Assembly: GCF_000425065.1 (NCBI RefSeq)
Contig: NZ_AULB01000010.1
Coordinates: 124,001-188,000, forward strand
Origin: Actinomadura rifamycini DSM 43936
GTDB taxonomy: Bacteria > Actinomycetota > Actinomycetes > Streptosporangiales > Streptosporangiaceae
Direction of reading: 5' to 3'
DNA: 64,000 nt
Shown: positions 1 through 8,400 of the stretch, piece after piece
Position numbering within the stretch: the first letter of the stretch is position 1
Layout of the letters: the number at the start of each line of letters is the position of its first letter
Notes under the pieces: model-generated
Databases searched by the model: none
The model's input: the letters and a program-made list of their open reading frames with translations, nothing else
What the model was told of the DNA's origin: nothing
Translations under genes and position numbers: made by a program

Positions 1-449
1 TGACCGACATCGACCCCGACTACGTGGTGCTGGGGGAGACCCGCACCTACAGCTTCTCCCAGATCACCAAGGCCGTCCGGCTCATCGAGGGCGGCGCCCG
101 GTTCGTGGCGACCAACCCCGACCCGATCGGCCCGTCGCCCGAGGGCGCGCTGCCCGCCACCGGCGCGGTCGCCGCGATGATCACCCGGGCGACGAACGTG
201 GAACCGTACTTCGTCGGCAAGCCCAACCCGCTGATGATGCGGACGGCGCTGAACGTCGTCGGCGGCCACAGCGAGTCCACCGCGATGATCGGCGACCGGA
301 TGGACACCGACATCGTCGCGGGCGTCGAAGCGGGCCTGGAGACGATCCTGGTGCTGACCGGGGTGACCCGCGAGGACGAGATCGGCCGGTTCCCGTTCCG
401 CCCGTCCCGCGTGGCGGCGTCCATCGCCGACCTGGTCGAGCTGATCTAG
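1..449 (+). CDS. HAD-IIA family sugar phosphatase, C-terminal part (5' end outside window)
   Basis: The frame is open from base 3 and ends at the TAG at 447-449, so this is the last ~148 residues of a longer gene. Visible are the ATNPD loop of HAD-IIA (NagD/PGP-like) enzymes, the motif III lysine in KPNPLMM, and motif IV GDRMDTD followed by [16 protein letters not shown], which are the conserved C-terminal half of this Mg-dependent phosphatase family. The N-terminal DxDGT nucleophile motif would lie upstream of the window. Typical family length is about 260-340 residues. The substrate cannot be told; p-nitrophenyl phosphate, sugar phosphates or UMP are known in the family. Confidence 0.9.
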   Translation, partial: TDIDPDYVVLGETRTYSFSQITKAVRLIEGGARFVATNPDPIGPSPEGALPATGAVAAMITRATNVEPYFVGKPNPLMMRTALNVVGGHSESTAMIGDRMDTDIVAGVEAGLETILVLTGVTREDEIGRFPFRPSRVAASIADLVELI

Positions 450-452
450 CCC

Positions 453-477
453 GCCGCCGGCGCGGCGCCCCGGCGGC
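453..477 (+). terminator. Candidate stem-loop terminator after the HAD gene
   Basis: GCCGCCGG (453-460) pairs perfectly with CCGGCGGC (470-477) around a 9-nt loop, beginning 3 bases after the stop codon. There is no T-tract, which is common for actinobacterial terminators. Position and stem strength are the only support. Confidence 0.45.
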
Positions 478-623
478 GCCCGCGCCGGCCGCCCCCCGTT
501 ACGATCGGTGACGATCATCTTCTCGCACCGGCGGGCCACGGGGGACGTCCGCGGGCGCGGCGCTCGGCCGTGCGGCGACGTCCCGGCCGCGCGCCCCGGT
601 GCCCGACCGCCGAGCGGAGCACC

Positions 624-1448
624 GTGCACGATCTCCAGGACCCGGCCGCCGCGCCCCGCCCGTCCCACCGCCGCAGGCGGGGGCGCCGGCGGGCGCGGTG
701 GGCGGCCGGGACGGCCGCGGCGCTGGCCGTCGCCGCGGCCGCGGCGACCGTCGCGGTGGTGTCGTCGTCCGGCGGCCCGCCCCGCACCCCCGCGAGCGGC
801 CAGGCGAGCGCGCAGGCGGGCGGCCGGGCGGGCGCGCAGGCCGGAGAGTCCGGCCCCCTCGTCAACGGGCGGCGGCAGCCCGCACCGGTGCAGATCCCGC
901 GGTCGGCGGGCGGCGGGTACGCCGTCGTCCCCGGCACGACTGCGCCGCCCGCCGGGACGCGCGGGCCCGTCGTGGACTACCTGGTCGAGGTGGAGCGCGG
1001 GCTGCCGTTCACCGGCCCCCGGTTCGCCGACCAGGTGCACCGCATCCTCAACGACCCGCGCGGCTGGGGCCACGGCGGCGCGATGCGGTTCCGGCGGGTG
1101 AGCGGGGGCCCGGTCCGGTTCCGGGTGTCGCTGTCGTCCCCGGCGCTGACCGACCGGGTGTGCGCGCCGCTGATCACCGGCGGGCAGCTGTCGTGCCGGG
1201 AGGGCGAACGGTCGGTGATCAACGCGCTGCGGTGGGCGTCCGGCGACGACTCCTACGGCCGCGACGTCCTGTCCTACCGGGAGTACCTCGTCAACCACGA
1301 GGTGGGGCACGCCCTCGGGCACGGGCACCGGTCGTGCCCCGGCCCGGGCGAGCGGGCGCCGGTGATGGTGCAGCAGACCAAGTCGCTGTACGGGTGCCGC
1401 CCCAACCCCTGGCCCCACCCGGGCGGCGCCCCGGCCGGAGGCCGGTAG
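624..1448 (+). CDS. DUF3152 domain protein, membrane-anchored/secreted zincin-like
   Basis: A basic N-terminus (RRRRGRRR) is followed by one hydrophobic segment (WAAGTAAALAVAAAAATVAVV), an Ala/Gly/Pro linker, and a C-terminal domain of about 170 residues. That domain carries YLVNHEVGHALGHGH, an HExxH zinc-site variant of zincin metalloproteases (H-E-V-G-H plus a third His), and four or five Cys, as expected for an exported protein. This matches the actinobacterial DUF3152 family. Catalysis is inferred from the motif only. The GTG at 624 is chosen because GGAG lies 4-7 bases upstream; the longer frame starting with GTG at 570 would put 18 Arg/Pro-rich residues before it. Confidence 0.8.
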   Translation: MHDLQDPAAAPRPSHRRRRGRRRARWAAGTAAALAVAAAAATVAVVSSSGGPPRTPASGQASAQAGGRAGAQAGESGPLVNGRRQPAPVQIPRSAGGGYAVVPGTTAPPAGTRGPVVDYLVEVERGLPFTGPRFADQVHRILNDPRGWGHGGAMRFRRVSGGPVRFRVSLSSPALTDRVCAPLITGGQLSCREGERSVINALRWASGDDSYGRDVLSYREYLVNHEVGHALGHGHRSCPGPGERAPVMVQQTKSLYGCRPNPWPHPGGAPAGGR

Positions 1449-1487
1449 GGTACGGGCGATGATCTGCTGTTCCCGGCGCGGCCGGCG

Positions 1488-2120
1488 GTGCCCGTGCGCA
1501 TGATCGGCGGCGGTGTGACCCGCGAGCTGGAGGTCCGCCGGTCCCGGTTCGTCTGCACGCTGGCGCGGGTCGCCGACGAGGACGAGGCGGTCGCGTTCAT
1601 CGCCGCGCACCGCCGCGCGCACCGCGACGCCACCCACAACTGCACCGCCTACGTGGTGGGCGAGCACGGGGAGATCACCAAGAGCAGCGACGACGGCGAA
1701 CCGGCGGGCACCGCCGGGATCCCGATGCTGGAGGTGCTGGTGCGGCGCGGCCTGACCGGGACCGCGGCGGTCGTCACCCGCTACTTCGGCGGGGTGAAGC
1801 TCGGCGCGGGCGGGCTGGTGCGCGCCTACGGGCAGGCGGTGTCGGCGGCGGTCGACGCGGCCGGGGTGGTGGAGCTGCGGCCGGTGGTGACGGTGACCGT
1901 CGCGGTCGGCCACGACCTGGCCGGACGGTTCCTCGGCGACCTGCACGCGCGGTGGGGGCAGCCGGCCGACGTCCGCTACGGGGCGGGCGTGGAGGCGGAC
2001 GCGACGGTGCCGGCGGAGCGCGTCGAAGAGTTCACGGCGTGGGCGGCGGAGGCGACCGCGGGACGCGCGGCGGTGCGGACCGGCGCCGCCGGGCACGTCG
2101 AGGTGCCGGTCGTCCCGTGA
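1488..2120 (+). CDS. IMPACT/YigZ family protein
   Basis: About 210 residues. The N-terminal UPF0029/IMPACT domain shows the family signatures RSRFVCTLARV, THNCTAYVVG, SSDDGEPAGTAGIPMLEVL and VTRYFGGVKLGAGGLVRAYG, followed by the DUF1949-like C-terminal domain. Bacterial members are linked to translation or stress, with E. coli YigZ as the structural reference; the biochemical role is not settled. The start is GTG 1488 or ATG 1500 in the same frame; neither has a strong Shine-Dalgarno. An ATG at 1459 is out of frame and stops after 14 codons. Confidence 0.88.
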   Translation: MPVRMIGGGVTRELEVRRSRFVCTLARVADEDEAVAFIAAHRRAHRDATHNCTAYVVGEHGEITKSSDDGEPAGTAGIPMLEVLVRRGLTGTAAVVTRYFGGVKLGAGGLVRAYGQAVSAAVDAAGVVELRPVVTVTVAVGHDLAGRFLGDLHARWGQPADVRYGAGVEADATVPAERVEEFTAWAAEATAGRAAVRTGAAGHVEVPVVP

Positions 2121-2142
2121 GGACGCCGGTACCCTTGGGGCG

Positions 2143-2712
2143 ATGACCAGGAGCACGGTGCGGCCCGACCGCGTCCGGGCGGGGATCCTCGACGCGGCGG
2201 CGACGGTGCTGGCCGAGGACGGCGAGCAGGCGAGCATGGCCGACATCGCGCGCGCCGCGGGCGTCGCGCGCGCGACGCTGGACCGCTACTTCCCCGACCG
2301 GGACGCGCTGCTGCGCTCCCTGTACGAGGCGGCGTTCGCCGACCTGGGCGAGCGGCTCGCCGCCGCCCGCCTCGACGCCGTCTCCACCGAGGAGGCGATC
2401 GCCCGGACGACCCGCGCGACGATCGCCGTGATCAGCAAGTACCGGGCGCTCGGGCTGCTCGACAAGGGCCCCGCGGAGGTCCGCCGCGTCGACGCCCGGC
2501 TCGTCGGGCCGCTGCGCACGGTGTTCGAGCGCGGCGCCGCGGGCGGGTCGCTGCGCCGCGACATCCCCGTCCACACCCTCGCCGAGCTGTACTTCAGCCT
2601 GCTGGAGGGCGTGGTGTCGCGGGTCGTGCGGCGGCGGATGGGCGTGGAGGAGGCGTGCGCGGCCGTCACCGCGCTGTTCCTGACCGGGGCGCTGGCCCGC
2701 CCCGACCGCTGA
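2143..2712 (+). CDS. TetR/AcrR family transcriptional regulator
   Basis: 189 residues. An N-terminal TetR HTH is visible at residues ~8-55 (ILDAAATVLAEDGEQASMADIARAAG with a recognition helix ending in ATLDRYFPDRDALL), followed by a ligand-binding helical domain. It lies 22 bp downstream of the yigZ-like gene on the same strand and is probably cotranscribed with it. The target is not obvious; no clear operator palindrome was seen in the short upstream gap. Confidence 0.85.
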   Translation: MTRSTVRPDRVRAGILDAAATVLAEDGEQASMADIARAAGVARATLDRYFPDRDALLRSLYEAAFADLGERLAAARLDAVSTEEAIARTTRATIAVISKYRALGLLDKGPAEVRRVDARLVGPLRTVFERGAAGGSLRRDIPVHTLAELYFSLLEGVVSRVVRRRMGVEEACAAVTALFLTGALARPDR

Positions 2713-2764
2713 CGCGCTTGCTTGCCGCGGGCACCGGTCGGTGGGGACGGCAGGCGGGGGGCGG

Positions 2765-3751
2765 TCAGGCGCGGGCGCGCAGGCGGCGCAGCATGCGGGC
2801 GTCGGCGAAGCCGACGGCGCGGGCGGCGGACTCGGCGGTGGCGCCCTGCCCGATCAGGTGCTCGGCCCGCTCCAGGCGCAGCTCCTGCTGGTAGCGCAGC
2901 GGGGTGAGGCCGGTCGCGGCGGCGAACCGGCGGGTGAGGGTGCGCTCGCTGACCCCGGCCGCGGCGGCCAGCGCCGCCAGCGGCAGCGGCCGCGCGTACC
3001 CGGCGTCGATCGCGTCCTGCACCCGGTGGACGGCGTCGCTGAGGTGCGCGCGGTGCCGCAGCATGACGCCGTCCTGCGGCTCCTCGCCGTTGCGGCGCGC
3101 GTACACCACCATCGTCCGGGCGACCCGCGCGGCGACGCCGGGACCGTGCCGCGCGGCGACCAGGTGCAGCGCCAGGTCGATCCCGCTGGCGATCCCCGCG
3201 GAGGTGACGACCCGGTCGTCGGTGACGTACAGGACGTCGCGGACGACGGAGGCGCGCGGGTGGCGGCGGGCCAGGACGTCCTGCAGTTCGTGGTGGGTGG
3301 TGCAGCGGCGGCCGTCCAGCAGCCCGGCCTGGCCGAGGGCGAACGCGCCCGCGCAGACGCTGGCGACCAGGCCCCCGGCGGCGTGGTGGGCGGCGATGCG
3401 GCGGGCCGTGTCGGCGCCGACCGGGGCGGTGTGCGGCGCCCCGGTCGACCATCGCCAACCGGGGACCAGCAGGACGTCGCCGGGATCCGGGTCGGGCCAG
3501 CGGGTGCCGGCGTCCAGGCGCAGCCCCTGGGCGCTGGTGACGCCCTCCCGCTCGGCCACGTACAGCAGCCGGTACCCGCCCCCGCCGGTGCCCGCGGCGC
3601 GCTCCGGGCCGGGGGCGGCGGGGTCGGAAGCGGCGGGGGCGGAGTCGGCGGGGTCGCCGAGGACGTCGGAGGCGGCGAAGAACACCTGTGCGGGCCCGGC
3701 GAGGTCGAGCAGGTGCACGCCGGGCACGAGCAGGAAGACGATCCTGGTCAC
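2765..3751 (-). CDS. GlxA family transcriptional regulator (DJ-1/PfpI + AraC HTH)
   Basis: 328 residues. Residues ~1-195 form a DJ-1/PfpI class I glutaminase-like domain (MTRIVFLLVPGVHLLDLAGPAQVF, and the nucleophile elbow ASVCAGAFALGQAGLLDGRRCTTHH). Residues ~225-328 are an AraC-type DNA-binding domain with the first HTH (LAALAAAAGVSERTLTRRFAAATGLTPLRY) intact. The second HTH breaks off soon after VGFADARMLRR; family members usually run about 15-20 residues further, so the C-terminus looks clipped. It follows the isochorismatase gene after 12 bp on the same strand, a common regulator/target pairing. Confidence 0.87.
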   Translation of the reverse strand: MTRIVFLLVPGVHLLDLAGPAQVFFAASDVLGDPADSAPAASDPAAPGPERAAGTGGGGYRLLYVAEREGVTSAQGLRLDAGTRWPDPDPGDVLLVPGWRWSTGAPHTAPVGADTARRIAAHHAAGGLVASVCAGAFALGQAGLLDGRRCTTHHELQDVLARRHPRASVVRDVLYVTDDRVVTSAGIASGIDLALHLVAARHGPGVAARVARTMVVYARRNGEEPQDGVMLRHRAHLSDAVHRVQDAIDAGYARPLPLAALAAAAGVSERTLTRRFAAATGLTPLRYQQELRLERAEHLIGQGATAESAARAVGFADARMLRRLRARA

Positions 3752-3763
3752 GATCCGGTCAGC

Positions 3764-4357
3764 CTACCGGGCGGACGCGGGGGCGAGGTCGTCCAGGGCG
3801 GCGATGGCGGCGAACCGGCCGGCGAGGGCGTACTCGGTGCGGGCGATGATCTGGTCGGTCGGCAGGGTCGCGGGGTCGGCGAGGATCCGGTCCAGGTCGC
3901 GGCCGGGCGGCGCGTCGCGGTGCTCGATGGGGAACGTGGCGGTGGCGTCGGTGACGAACACGACGCCGTAGCCCAGGTCGGCGGCCAGGCGCGCGGTGGT
4001 CTCGCAGCACTGCTCGGTCTGGATGCCGCAGATCACCACTTCGCGGACGCCGCGGGCGGTGAGCAGCCGCTGCAGCCCGGTGGTGGTGAACGCGTTGCGG
4101 GAGGTCTTGGTCACGACGGGTTCGCCGGGCGCGGGCTCGAGGCCGTCCATGAGCCGCACGTGGCCGAGGGCGGGGTCGAAGGGGGTGCCGCTGCCGGGTT
4201 CGGTGTGCAGCACCCACACGACGGTGTCGCCGGCGGCGCGGGCGGCGTCGACGAGCCGTGCGGCGCGGTCGGCGATGTCGGGCGCCGACACGGCCCGCCA
4301 GTTGGGCCGCCGCCGGAAGGACTCCTGGACGTCGATGACGAGAAGCGCTCGGTTCAT
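3764..4357 (-). CDS. Isochorismatase-family cysteine hydrolase
   Basis: 197 residues, a complete isochorismatase-like fold. Catalytic triad residues are visible: Asp in ALLVIDVQ, Lys in VVTKTSRNAF and Cys in GIQTEQCCETT, with the cis-peptide region before it. The family hydrolyses amides or vinyl ethers (nicotinamidase, N-carbamoyl hydrolases, isochorismatase); the substrate is not decidable here. It is first in a two-gene unit with the GlxA-type regulator (12-bp gap), so that regulator likely controls it. Confidence 0.87.
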   Translation of the reverse strand: MNRALLVIDVQESFRRRPNWRAVSAPDIADRAARLVDAARAAGDTVVWVLHTEPGSGTPFDPALGHVRLMDGLEPAPGEPVVTKTSRNAFTTTGLQRLLTARGVREVVICGIQTEQCCETTARLAADLGYGVVFVTDATATFPIEHRDAPPGRDLDRILADPATLPTDQIIARTEYALAGRFAAIAALDDLAPASAR

Positions 4358-4591
4358 GCCCGCGATCCTGCCGGGCGGGGCGCCCTTGCGGCAGGCCCGA
4401 TCCCGGCGCGCACCGGAACGATCCGGTCAGCGGCGCGGCGCCCCGGCCCGGGCCGTGGCCGTGGCCGGGTCCGCGGCCTCGGGCGTCTCGCCGGTGTCCA
4501 GCGGGTGTGACCGGGCGCATGGCCGGGGCGGCGTATGGGCGCCCGGTGAGCGGGTACCGGGGGGCGACGGGATCCGACCACGGGAGGGGAC

Positions 4592-5716
4592 ATGGCAGTC
4601 GAGCAGAGCGCGCCGCCGCTGCGACCGGGCGGGAGGGACGCGGCGCCCGTCCTGCCGGAGCCGCGCGGCCCCCTGTCGCGCGCCGTGATCGAGACTCTCG
4701 CGGGGCGCTCCCCGGGCGGCCCGGGGCGGCCGGGCGCGGCCGCGCCGCTGCCGCGGGACGCGGGGTCCGCCGACCCTTACGGCGACGACCTGCAGCTGGC
4801 CCTGCACGTCTGCTACGAGCTGCACTACCGCGGGTTCGCCGGCGTCTCCCCGGACTGGGAGTGGGACCCCGAGCTGCTGCGGCTGCGCGGCGCGCTCGAA
4901 GCGGTCTTCCTGGACGCCCTGCGCGCCGGCACCGCGGCGCCCGCGACCGCGCGGGCGGGCCGCGACGCGCGGGCGGAGCTGGAGGACGCCCTGGACGAGC
5001 TGCTGGTGGAGCCCGCGGACGGCGGCGGGGGCGTCACCGGGCACCTGCGGGACGCGGGGGAGCGGTGGCAGCTGCTGGAGCACGCCGCGCACCGCTCGGT
5101 GTACCACCTGAAGGAGGCCGACCCGCACGCCTGGGTGATCCCGCGGCTGCGGGGCCGCGCCAAGACGGCGCTGGTCGCGGTCGAGCACGACGAGTTCGGC
5201 GGCGGCCGCCCCGACCGCATCCACGCCGGGCTGTACGCCGACCTGCTGGAGGACCTGGGCCTGGACTCCGCCTACGGCGCCTACGTGGACGCGGCCCCGG
5301 CGCCGATGCTGGCGACGGTGAACATGATGTCGTGCTTCGGGCTGCGCCGGTCGCTGCGCGGCGCGCTGGTGGGGCACTTCGCCGCCGCGGAGATCACCAC
5401 GGCGCCCGCCGCGCGGCGGATGGCGCGGGCGCTGGAGCGGCTGGGCGCGGGGCCGCGGGCCCTGCTGTTCTACACCGAGCACATCGAGGCCGACGCCGTC
5501 CACGAGCAGGTGCTGCGGCACGACGTGATCGGCGGGCTGCTGGCGGACGAGCCGGAGCTGGCGGCGGACGTGACGTTCGGGGTGCGGGCGACGGGCCTGC
5601 TGGAGGACCGGCTCGCGGCGCACCTGCTGGGCGCGTGGGGATCGGACCCGCCGCGGTCGTCGCTGCGGCGTCCCCTCGCGGGGGCGGCGCCCGGTGACCG
5701 GATCGCATGCGGCTGA
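4592..5716 (+). CDS. Iron-containing redox enzyme (haem-oxygenase-like diiron family)
   Basis: 374 residues, soluble, ATG preceded by GGGAGGGGAC. The conserved Glu/His positions expected of haem-oxygenase-like diiron oxidases are visible: HVCYELHYRGFAG (~residue 72), HRSVYHLKEADPHAWVIPRLRG, VEHDEFGGGRPDRIHAGLY and, near the end, YTEHIEADAVHE. Actinobacterial members of this 'iron-containing redox enzyme' family are not characterised biochemically; C-C or C-H oxidation is known for related UndA, BesC and SznF. It is followed 13 bp later by a HemK2-type methyltransferase and then a CDGSH protein, suggesting a shared pathway. Confidence 0.82.
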   Translation: MAVEQSAPPLRPGGRDAAPVLPEPRGPLSRAVIETLAGRSPGGPGRPGAAAPLPRDAGSADPYGDDLQLALHVCYELHYRGFAGVSPDWEWDPELLRLRGALEAVFLDALRAGTAAPATARAGRDARAELEDALDELLVEPADGGGGVTGHLRDAGERWQLLEHAAHRSVYHLKEADPHAWVIPRLRGRAKTALVAVEHDEFGGGRPDRIHAGLYADLLEDLGLDSAYGAYVDAAPAPMLATVNMMSCFGLRRSLRGALVGHFAAAEITTAPAARRMARALERLGAGPRALLFYTEHIEADAVHEQVLRHDVIGGLLADEPELAADVTFGVRATGLLEDRLAAHLLGAWGSDPPRSSLRRPLAGAAPGDRIACG

Positions 5717-5729
5717 TGGGGGGTTTGTC

Positions 5730-6518
5730 ATGGTTTTCTCGCGGTACAGGGGCGATGTGCCGATGCTGAGGCCGCCGGGCGTGTACCGGCCGCAGGCCGA
5801 CACCGCCCTGCTGGCGGGCGCGCTGCGCCGCGCGGGCGTCGCGGCGGGCGCCCGGGTGCTGGACGTGGGGACCGGGACGGGCGCGATGGCGGTGGCGGCC
5901 GCGCGCTGCGGGGCCCGCGAGGTCGTCGCGGTGGACGTGGCGGCGGGCGCGGTGCTGGCGGCGCGGGTCAACGCGCGGCTGCGGAACCTGCCGGTGCGGG
6001 TGCTGCGCGGCGACCTGTTCGAGCCGGTGGCGGGGGAGCGGTTCGACGTGATCGTCGCCAACCCCCCGTACGTGATCGGCGACGCCTTCCCGGAGGAGGT
6101 GCGGGGCCGCGCCCGGGCGTGGGAGGCGGGCCCGTGCGGGCGGGCGCTGCTGGACCGGATCTGCGCGCAGGCCCCGGCCCATCTGGCGCCGGGCGGGACG
6201 CTGCTGGTGGTGCAGTCGGCGCTGAGCGGGGTGGCGGCGACGCTGGTGGCGCTGCGGGACGCGGGCACGCGCCCGGTGGTGGCGGCGCGGCGCGACGAGC
6301 CGTTCGGGCCGGTGATGCGGCGCCGGGCGGCGAGCCTGGAGGCGCGGGGCGCGGTGCGGTGCGGGCAGCGCCACGAGGAGCTGGTGGTGGTGCGGGCCGA
6401 CCTGACCGGGACGCGCGACCACGGACACAACGGGCGCGGTGGATACGGCGGGCGGGGCGGGCCCGCGGGGGGCGGTGAGCGAGGTGGACGGCGTGACGGC
6501 GCCCGGCGGGCGGCCTGA
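5730..6518 (+). CDS. HemK2/MTQ2-type class I SAM methyltransferase
   Basis: Motif I VLDVGTGTGAMAVAA, an acidic motif II (VVAVDVAAGAV) and the NPPY catalytic loop (VIVANPPYVIG) identify an N5-glutamine or amino-methyl transferase of the HemK2/MTQ2 type. ATG 5730 is preferred over the upstream in-frame GTG 5694 because a run of six or more G lies about 8 bases before it and the domain starts right after; about 262 residues. It sits between the diiron-like enzyme and the CDGSH gene, overlapping the latter. The C-terminal ~30 residues are Gly/Arg-rich and overlap the next gene. The substrate is unknown: PrmC-like release factor methylation or a small molecule are both possible. Confidence 0.85.
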   Translation: MVFSRYRGDVPMLRPPGVYRPQADTALLAGALRRAGVAAGARVLDVGTGTGAMAVAAARCGAREVVAVDVAAGAVLAARVNARLRNLPVRVLRGDLFEPVAGERFDVIVANPPYVIGDAFPEEVRGRARAWEAGPCGRALLDRICAQAPAHLAPGGTLLVVQSALSGVAATLVALRDAGTRPVVAARRDEPFGPVMRRRAASLEARGAVRCGQRHEELVVVRADLTGTRDHGHNGRGGYGGRGGPAGGGERGGRRDGARRAA

Positions 6519-6768
6519 CGCCGACCGGCGGCGGGTGCGGCTGGTCAAGGGCGGCCCGGTGCTGGTGGAGGGCCCGGTCGAGGTGGAGCTGGAGGACGGC
6601 CGGGTGGTGGCCTCGGACCGCTTCACGGTGGCGCTGTGCGCCTGCCGCCGCAGCCGCGCCTACCCGTTCTGCGACACCAGCCACCGCCGCCGCGCACGTC
6701 CCGCACGCCCGTCCCAGGAAACGGGCGACGGCGCGGACGACGGCTCGAGCGGGAGCGGCGCGGACTGA
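6493..6768 (+). CDS. CDGSH iron-sulfur domain protein
   Basis: About 91 residues. The CDGSH 2Fe-2S site is clear: C-A-C-R-R-S then P-F-C-D-T-S-H, i.e. CxCxx(S/T)...PxCDxxH with Thr-Ser replacing Gly-Ser. The single motif suggests a homodimer. GTG 6493 is chosen because GAGG lies 8 bases upstream; GTG 6475 and GTG 6439 are in-frame alternatives. Any of them overlaps the methyltransferase stop (6518), so the genes are translationally coupled. An electron-transfer or Fe-S partner role for the upstream iron enzyme is an inference from context. Confidence 0.85.
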   Translation: MTAPGGRPDADRRRVRLVKGGPVLVEGPVEVELEDGRVVASDRFTVALCACRRSRAYPFCDTSHRRRARPARPSQETGDGADDGSSGSGAD

Positions 6769-6784
6769 CCGACCCGCCGGGGAA

Positions 6785-6837
6785 CCCCGTCCGTCCGGGC
6801 CCTCGCGCAGCAGCGAGCCGCGCCCGGACGGACGGGG
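6785..6837. terminator. Bidirectional hairpin terminator between convergent genes
   Basis: A perfect 16-bp inverted repeat (6785-6800 with 6822-6837, core CCCCGTCCGTCCGGGC) surrounds a 21-nt loop that itself holds a 5-bp stem (CTCGC/GCGAG). It sits 16 bp after the CDGSH stop and 70 bp after the end of the minus-strand gene at 6908, so it can end transcription in both directions. Confidence 0.8.
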
Positions 6838-6907
6838 ACTCGGGCGCGGACGGAGCGGCGGCCGGCCGGTCGGTAACATGGATCGCGCGTCGGCCCGGCC
6901 GGGGGAG

Positions 6908-7159
6908 TCAGCCGCCGAGGCTGTCCAGGGCGACGTCGAGGCGCTGGGCGAGCTGCTCGATCTGCTCCTCGTTCGCGCCCGTGTCGAGCTCGGCGATCAC
7001 GGCGTCGCGGGTGGTGATGACCAGGGCGTCGCCCGGTTCCCCGGTCCGGGTGGGCGACGAGGGCACCACGGCGGCCCGGCCCTCGACGACGACGAGCGCG
7101 GCGTCGCGGTCGGTGGAGGCGAGCAGGTCGTGCAGGTGCGCGGAAGTGATCGTGGCCAT
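6908..7159 (-). CDS. Small conserved-looking hypothetical protein, 83 aa
   Basis: Starts at ATG 7159 with a strong GAGGAGG about 6 bases upstream, giving 83 residues. It is acidic, with no membrane segment, Cys or signal peptide: MATITSAHLHDLLASTDRDAALVV, then a TTRDAVIAELD segment and a C-terminal helix EEQIEQLAQRLDVALDSLGG. The composition suggests a small alpha/beta fold. I do not recognise the family. It follows the epimerase gene on the same strand by 104 bp and ends at the bidirectional hairpin. Confidence 0.7.
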   Translation of the reverse strand: MATITSAHLHDLLASTDRDAALVVVEGRAAVVPSSPTRTGEPGDALVITTRDAVIAELDTGANEEQIEQLAQRLDVALDSLGG

Positions 7160-7263
7160 GAGGGCCCTCCTCGGATGACCCGGCCCCGGGGCGCGCCCGG
7201 GGCCGGGACGTCGGTGTGGTCGATGCGATGCCGTCGCGGCCCGCCGGGGCCGCGCGCGTGCGG

Positions 7264-8322
7264 TCAGGGGCGACGGCCGACGCCGGTGGCGAACTCGCGG
7301 ACGCGCCCCGGGCCGCCGGTGCCCGGCGCCAGCGGCGGGGTGTCGCGGCCCGCGCCGGTGCGCAGCCCCTCCAGGAACTGCAGCAGCGCCTCGCGGGACG
7401 AGTGCCGCGGCGTCCAGCCCAGTTCCGTGCGGGCCCGCGCGGTGTCCATGATCGGCAGCTCCATCGCCAGGTCGAACAGCCCCGGCGAGGCCGGCACCAG
7501 GTGCAGGCCCCACGCCGCGGCGAGCGCGGCCCGCACGCCCCGCTGCGGCACCCGCACCGTGCGGGCGCCCAGCATGTCGGCGAGCTCGGCGGCGTCGATG
7601 ACCGGGTCGGCGGCGATGTTGAACGGGCCGCGCACGTCCCGGACCGCGGCGAGCCGGAACGCCTCGCCCGCGTCGGCCGAGTGCAGCACCTGGAACCGCA
7701 GGCCCGGCATGTCCGGCACGACCCCGATGCGGTCGGCGCGGGCGAGGCGGCCGGGCAGCAGCGGACCGGCGAACAGCCGCCGCTGCTGCGCCGCGGTCTG
7801 CCGCTCGAACACGAACCCGGGCCGCATCCGCACGACGCGCCGGTCGGGATGGGCCGCCTCGAACGCGTCCAGCAGCCGCTCGACATACGCCTTCTCGCGG
7901 CTGTAGGCGGCGCCGGGCCAGCCGTGCGTCGGCCACCCCTCGTCCACGGCGCGGTCCTTGGGCCCCGGCGAGTAGGCCCCCACCGACGAGGAGTACACCA
8001 GCGCGGGCACGCCCGCCTCGGCGGCGGCGTCGAACACGCGGGCGCTGCCGACGGCGTTGGCGTCCCACGTCACCGCCGGGCGGTGCGTGGGCTGGAACAG
8101 CCAGGCCAGGTGGATCACCGCGTCGGCGCCGCGCATCGGCGCGACCAGGTCGCTGTCGGTGACGTCCGCCTCGACCCACTCGGTCTTCTCGGTGTCTCCG
8201 GCGCCGGTGCCGGGCAGCCGGCGGGCCAGCGCGGTGATCCGGGTGACGTCCGGGTCGGCGGCCAGCGCCCGGACGGTGCTGGTGCCGATGTTGCCGGTGG
8301 CGCCGATCACGACGACGCGCAT
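7264..8322 (-). CDS. NAD-dependent epimerase/dehydratase (extended SDR)
   Basis: 352 residues. N-terminal Rossmann motif VVVIGATGNIGTSTVRAL (GxxGxxG), a substrate/cofactor strand VIHLAWLFQP, catalytic Ser-Ser region LVYSSSVGAYSPG, and the active-site Tyr/Lys as AAYSREKAYVE (YxxxK). This is the extended SDR layout of sugar epimerases and related oxidoreductases. The last ~30 residues are Gly/Pro-rich and probably disordered. The substrate is unknown; no sugar-biosynthesis genes adjoin it. Confidence 0.85.
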   Translation of the reverse strand: MRVVVIGATGNIGTSTVRALAADPDVTRITALARRLPGTGAGDTEKTEWVEADVTDSDLVAPMRGADAVIHLAWLFQPTHRPAVTWDANAVGSARVFDAAAEAGVPALVYSSSVGAYSPGPKDRAVDEGWPTHGWPGAAYSREKAYVERLLDAFEAAHPDRRVVRMRPGFVFERQTAAQQRRLFAGPLLPGRLARADRIGVVPDMPGLRFQVLHSADAGEAFRLAAVRDVRGPFNIAADPVIDAAELADMLGARTVRVPQRGVRAALAAAWGLHLVPASPGLFDLAMELPIMDTARARTELGWTPRHSSREALLQFLEGLRTGAGRDTPPLAPGTGGPGRVREFATGVGRRP

Positions 8323-8400
8323 GCTCGTTCCCCTCCTTGGGTCGTCCCCGCAGGTGGACGCCCCATTCCCGCCACGTGCGGAACTATGCGGGGGAACGGG

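Noticed and set aside
508..1101. Long open frames overlapping the DUF3152 gene on both strands
   Set aside because: Arg/Pro/Ala-rich shadow frames of high-GC DNA with no domain and no ribosome site; the frame with the HEVGH motif and membrane anchor explains the region.
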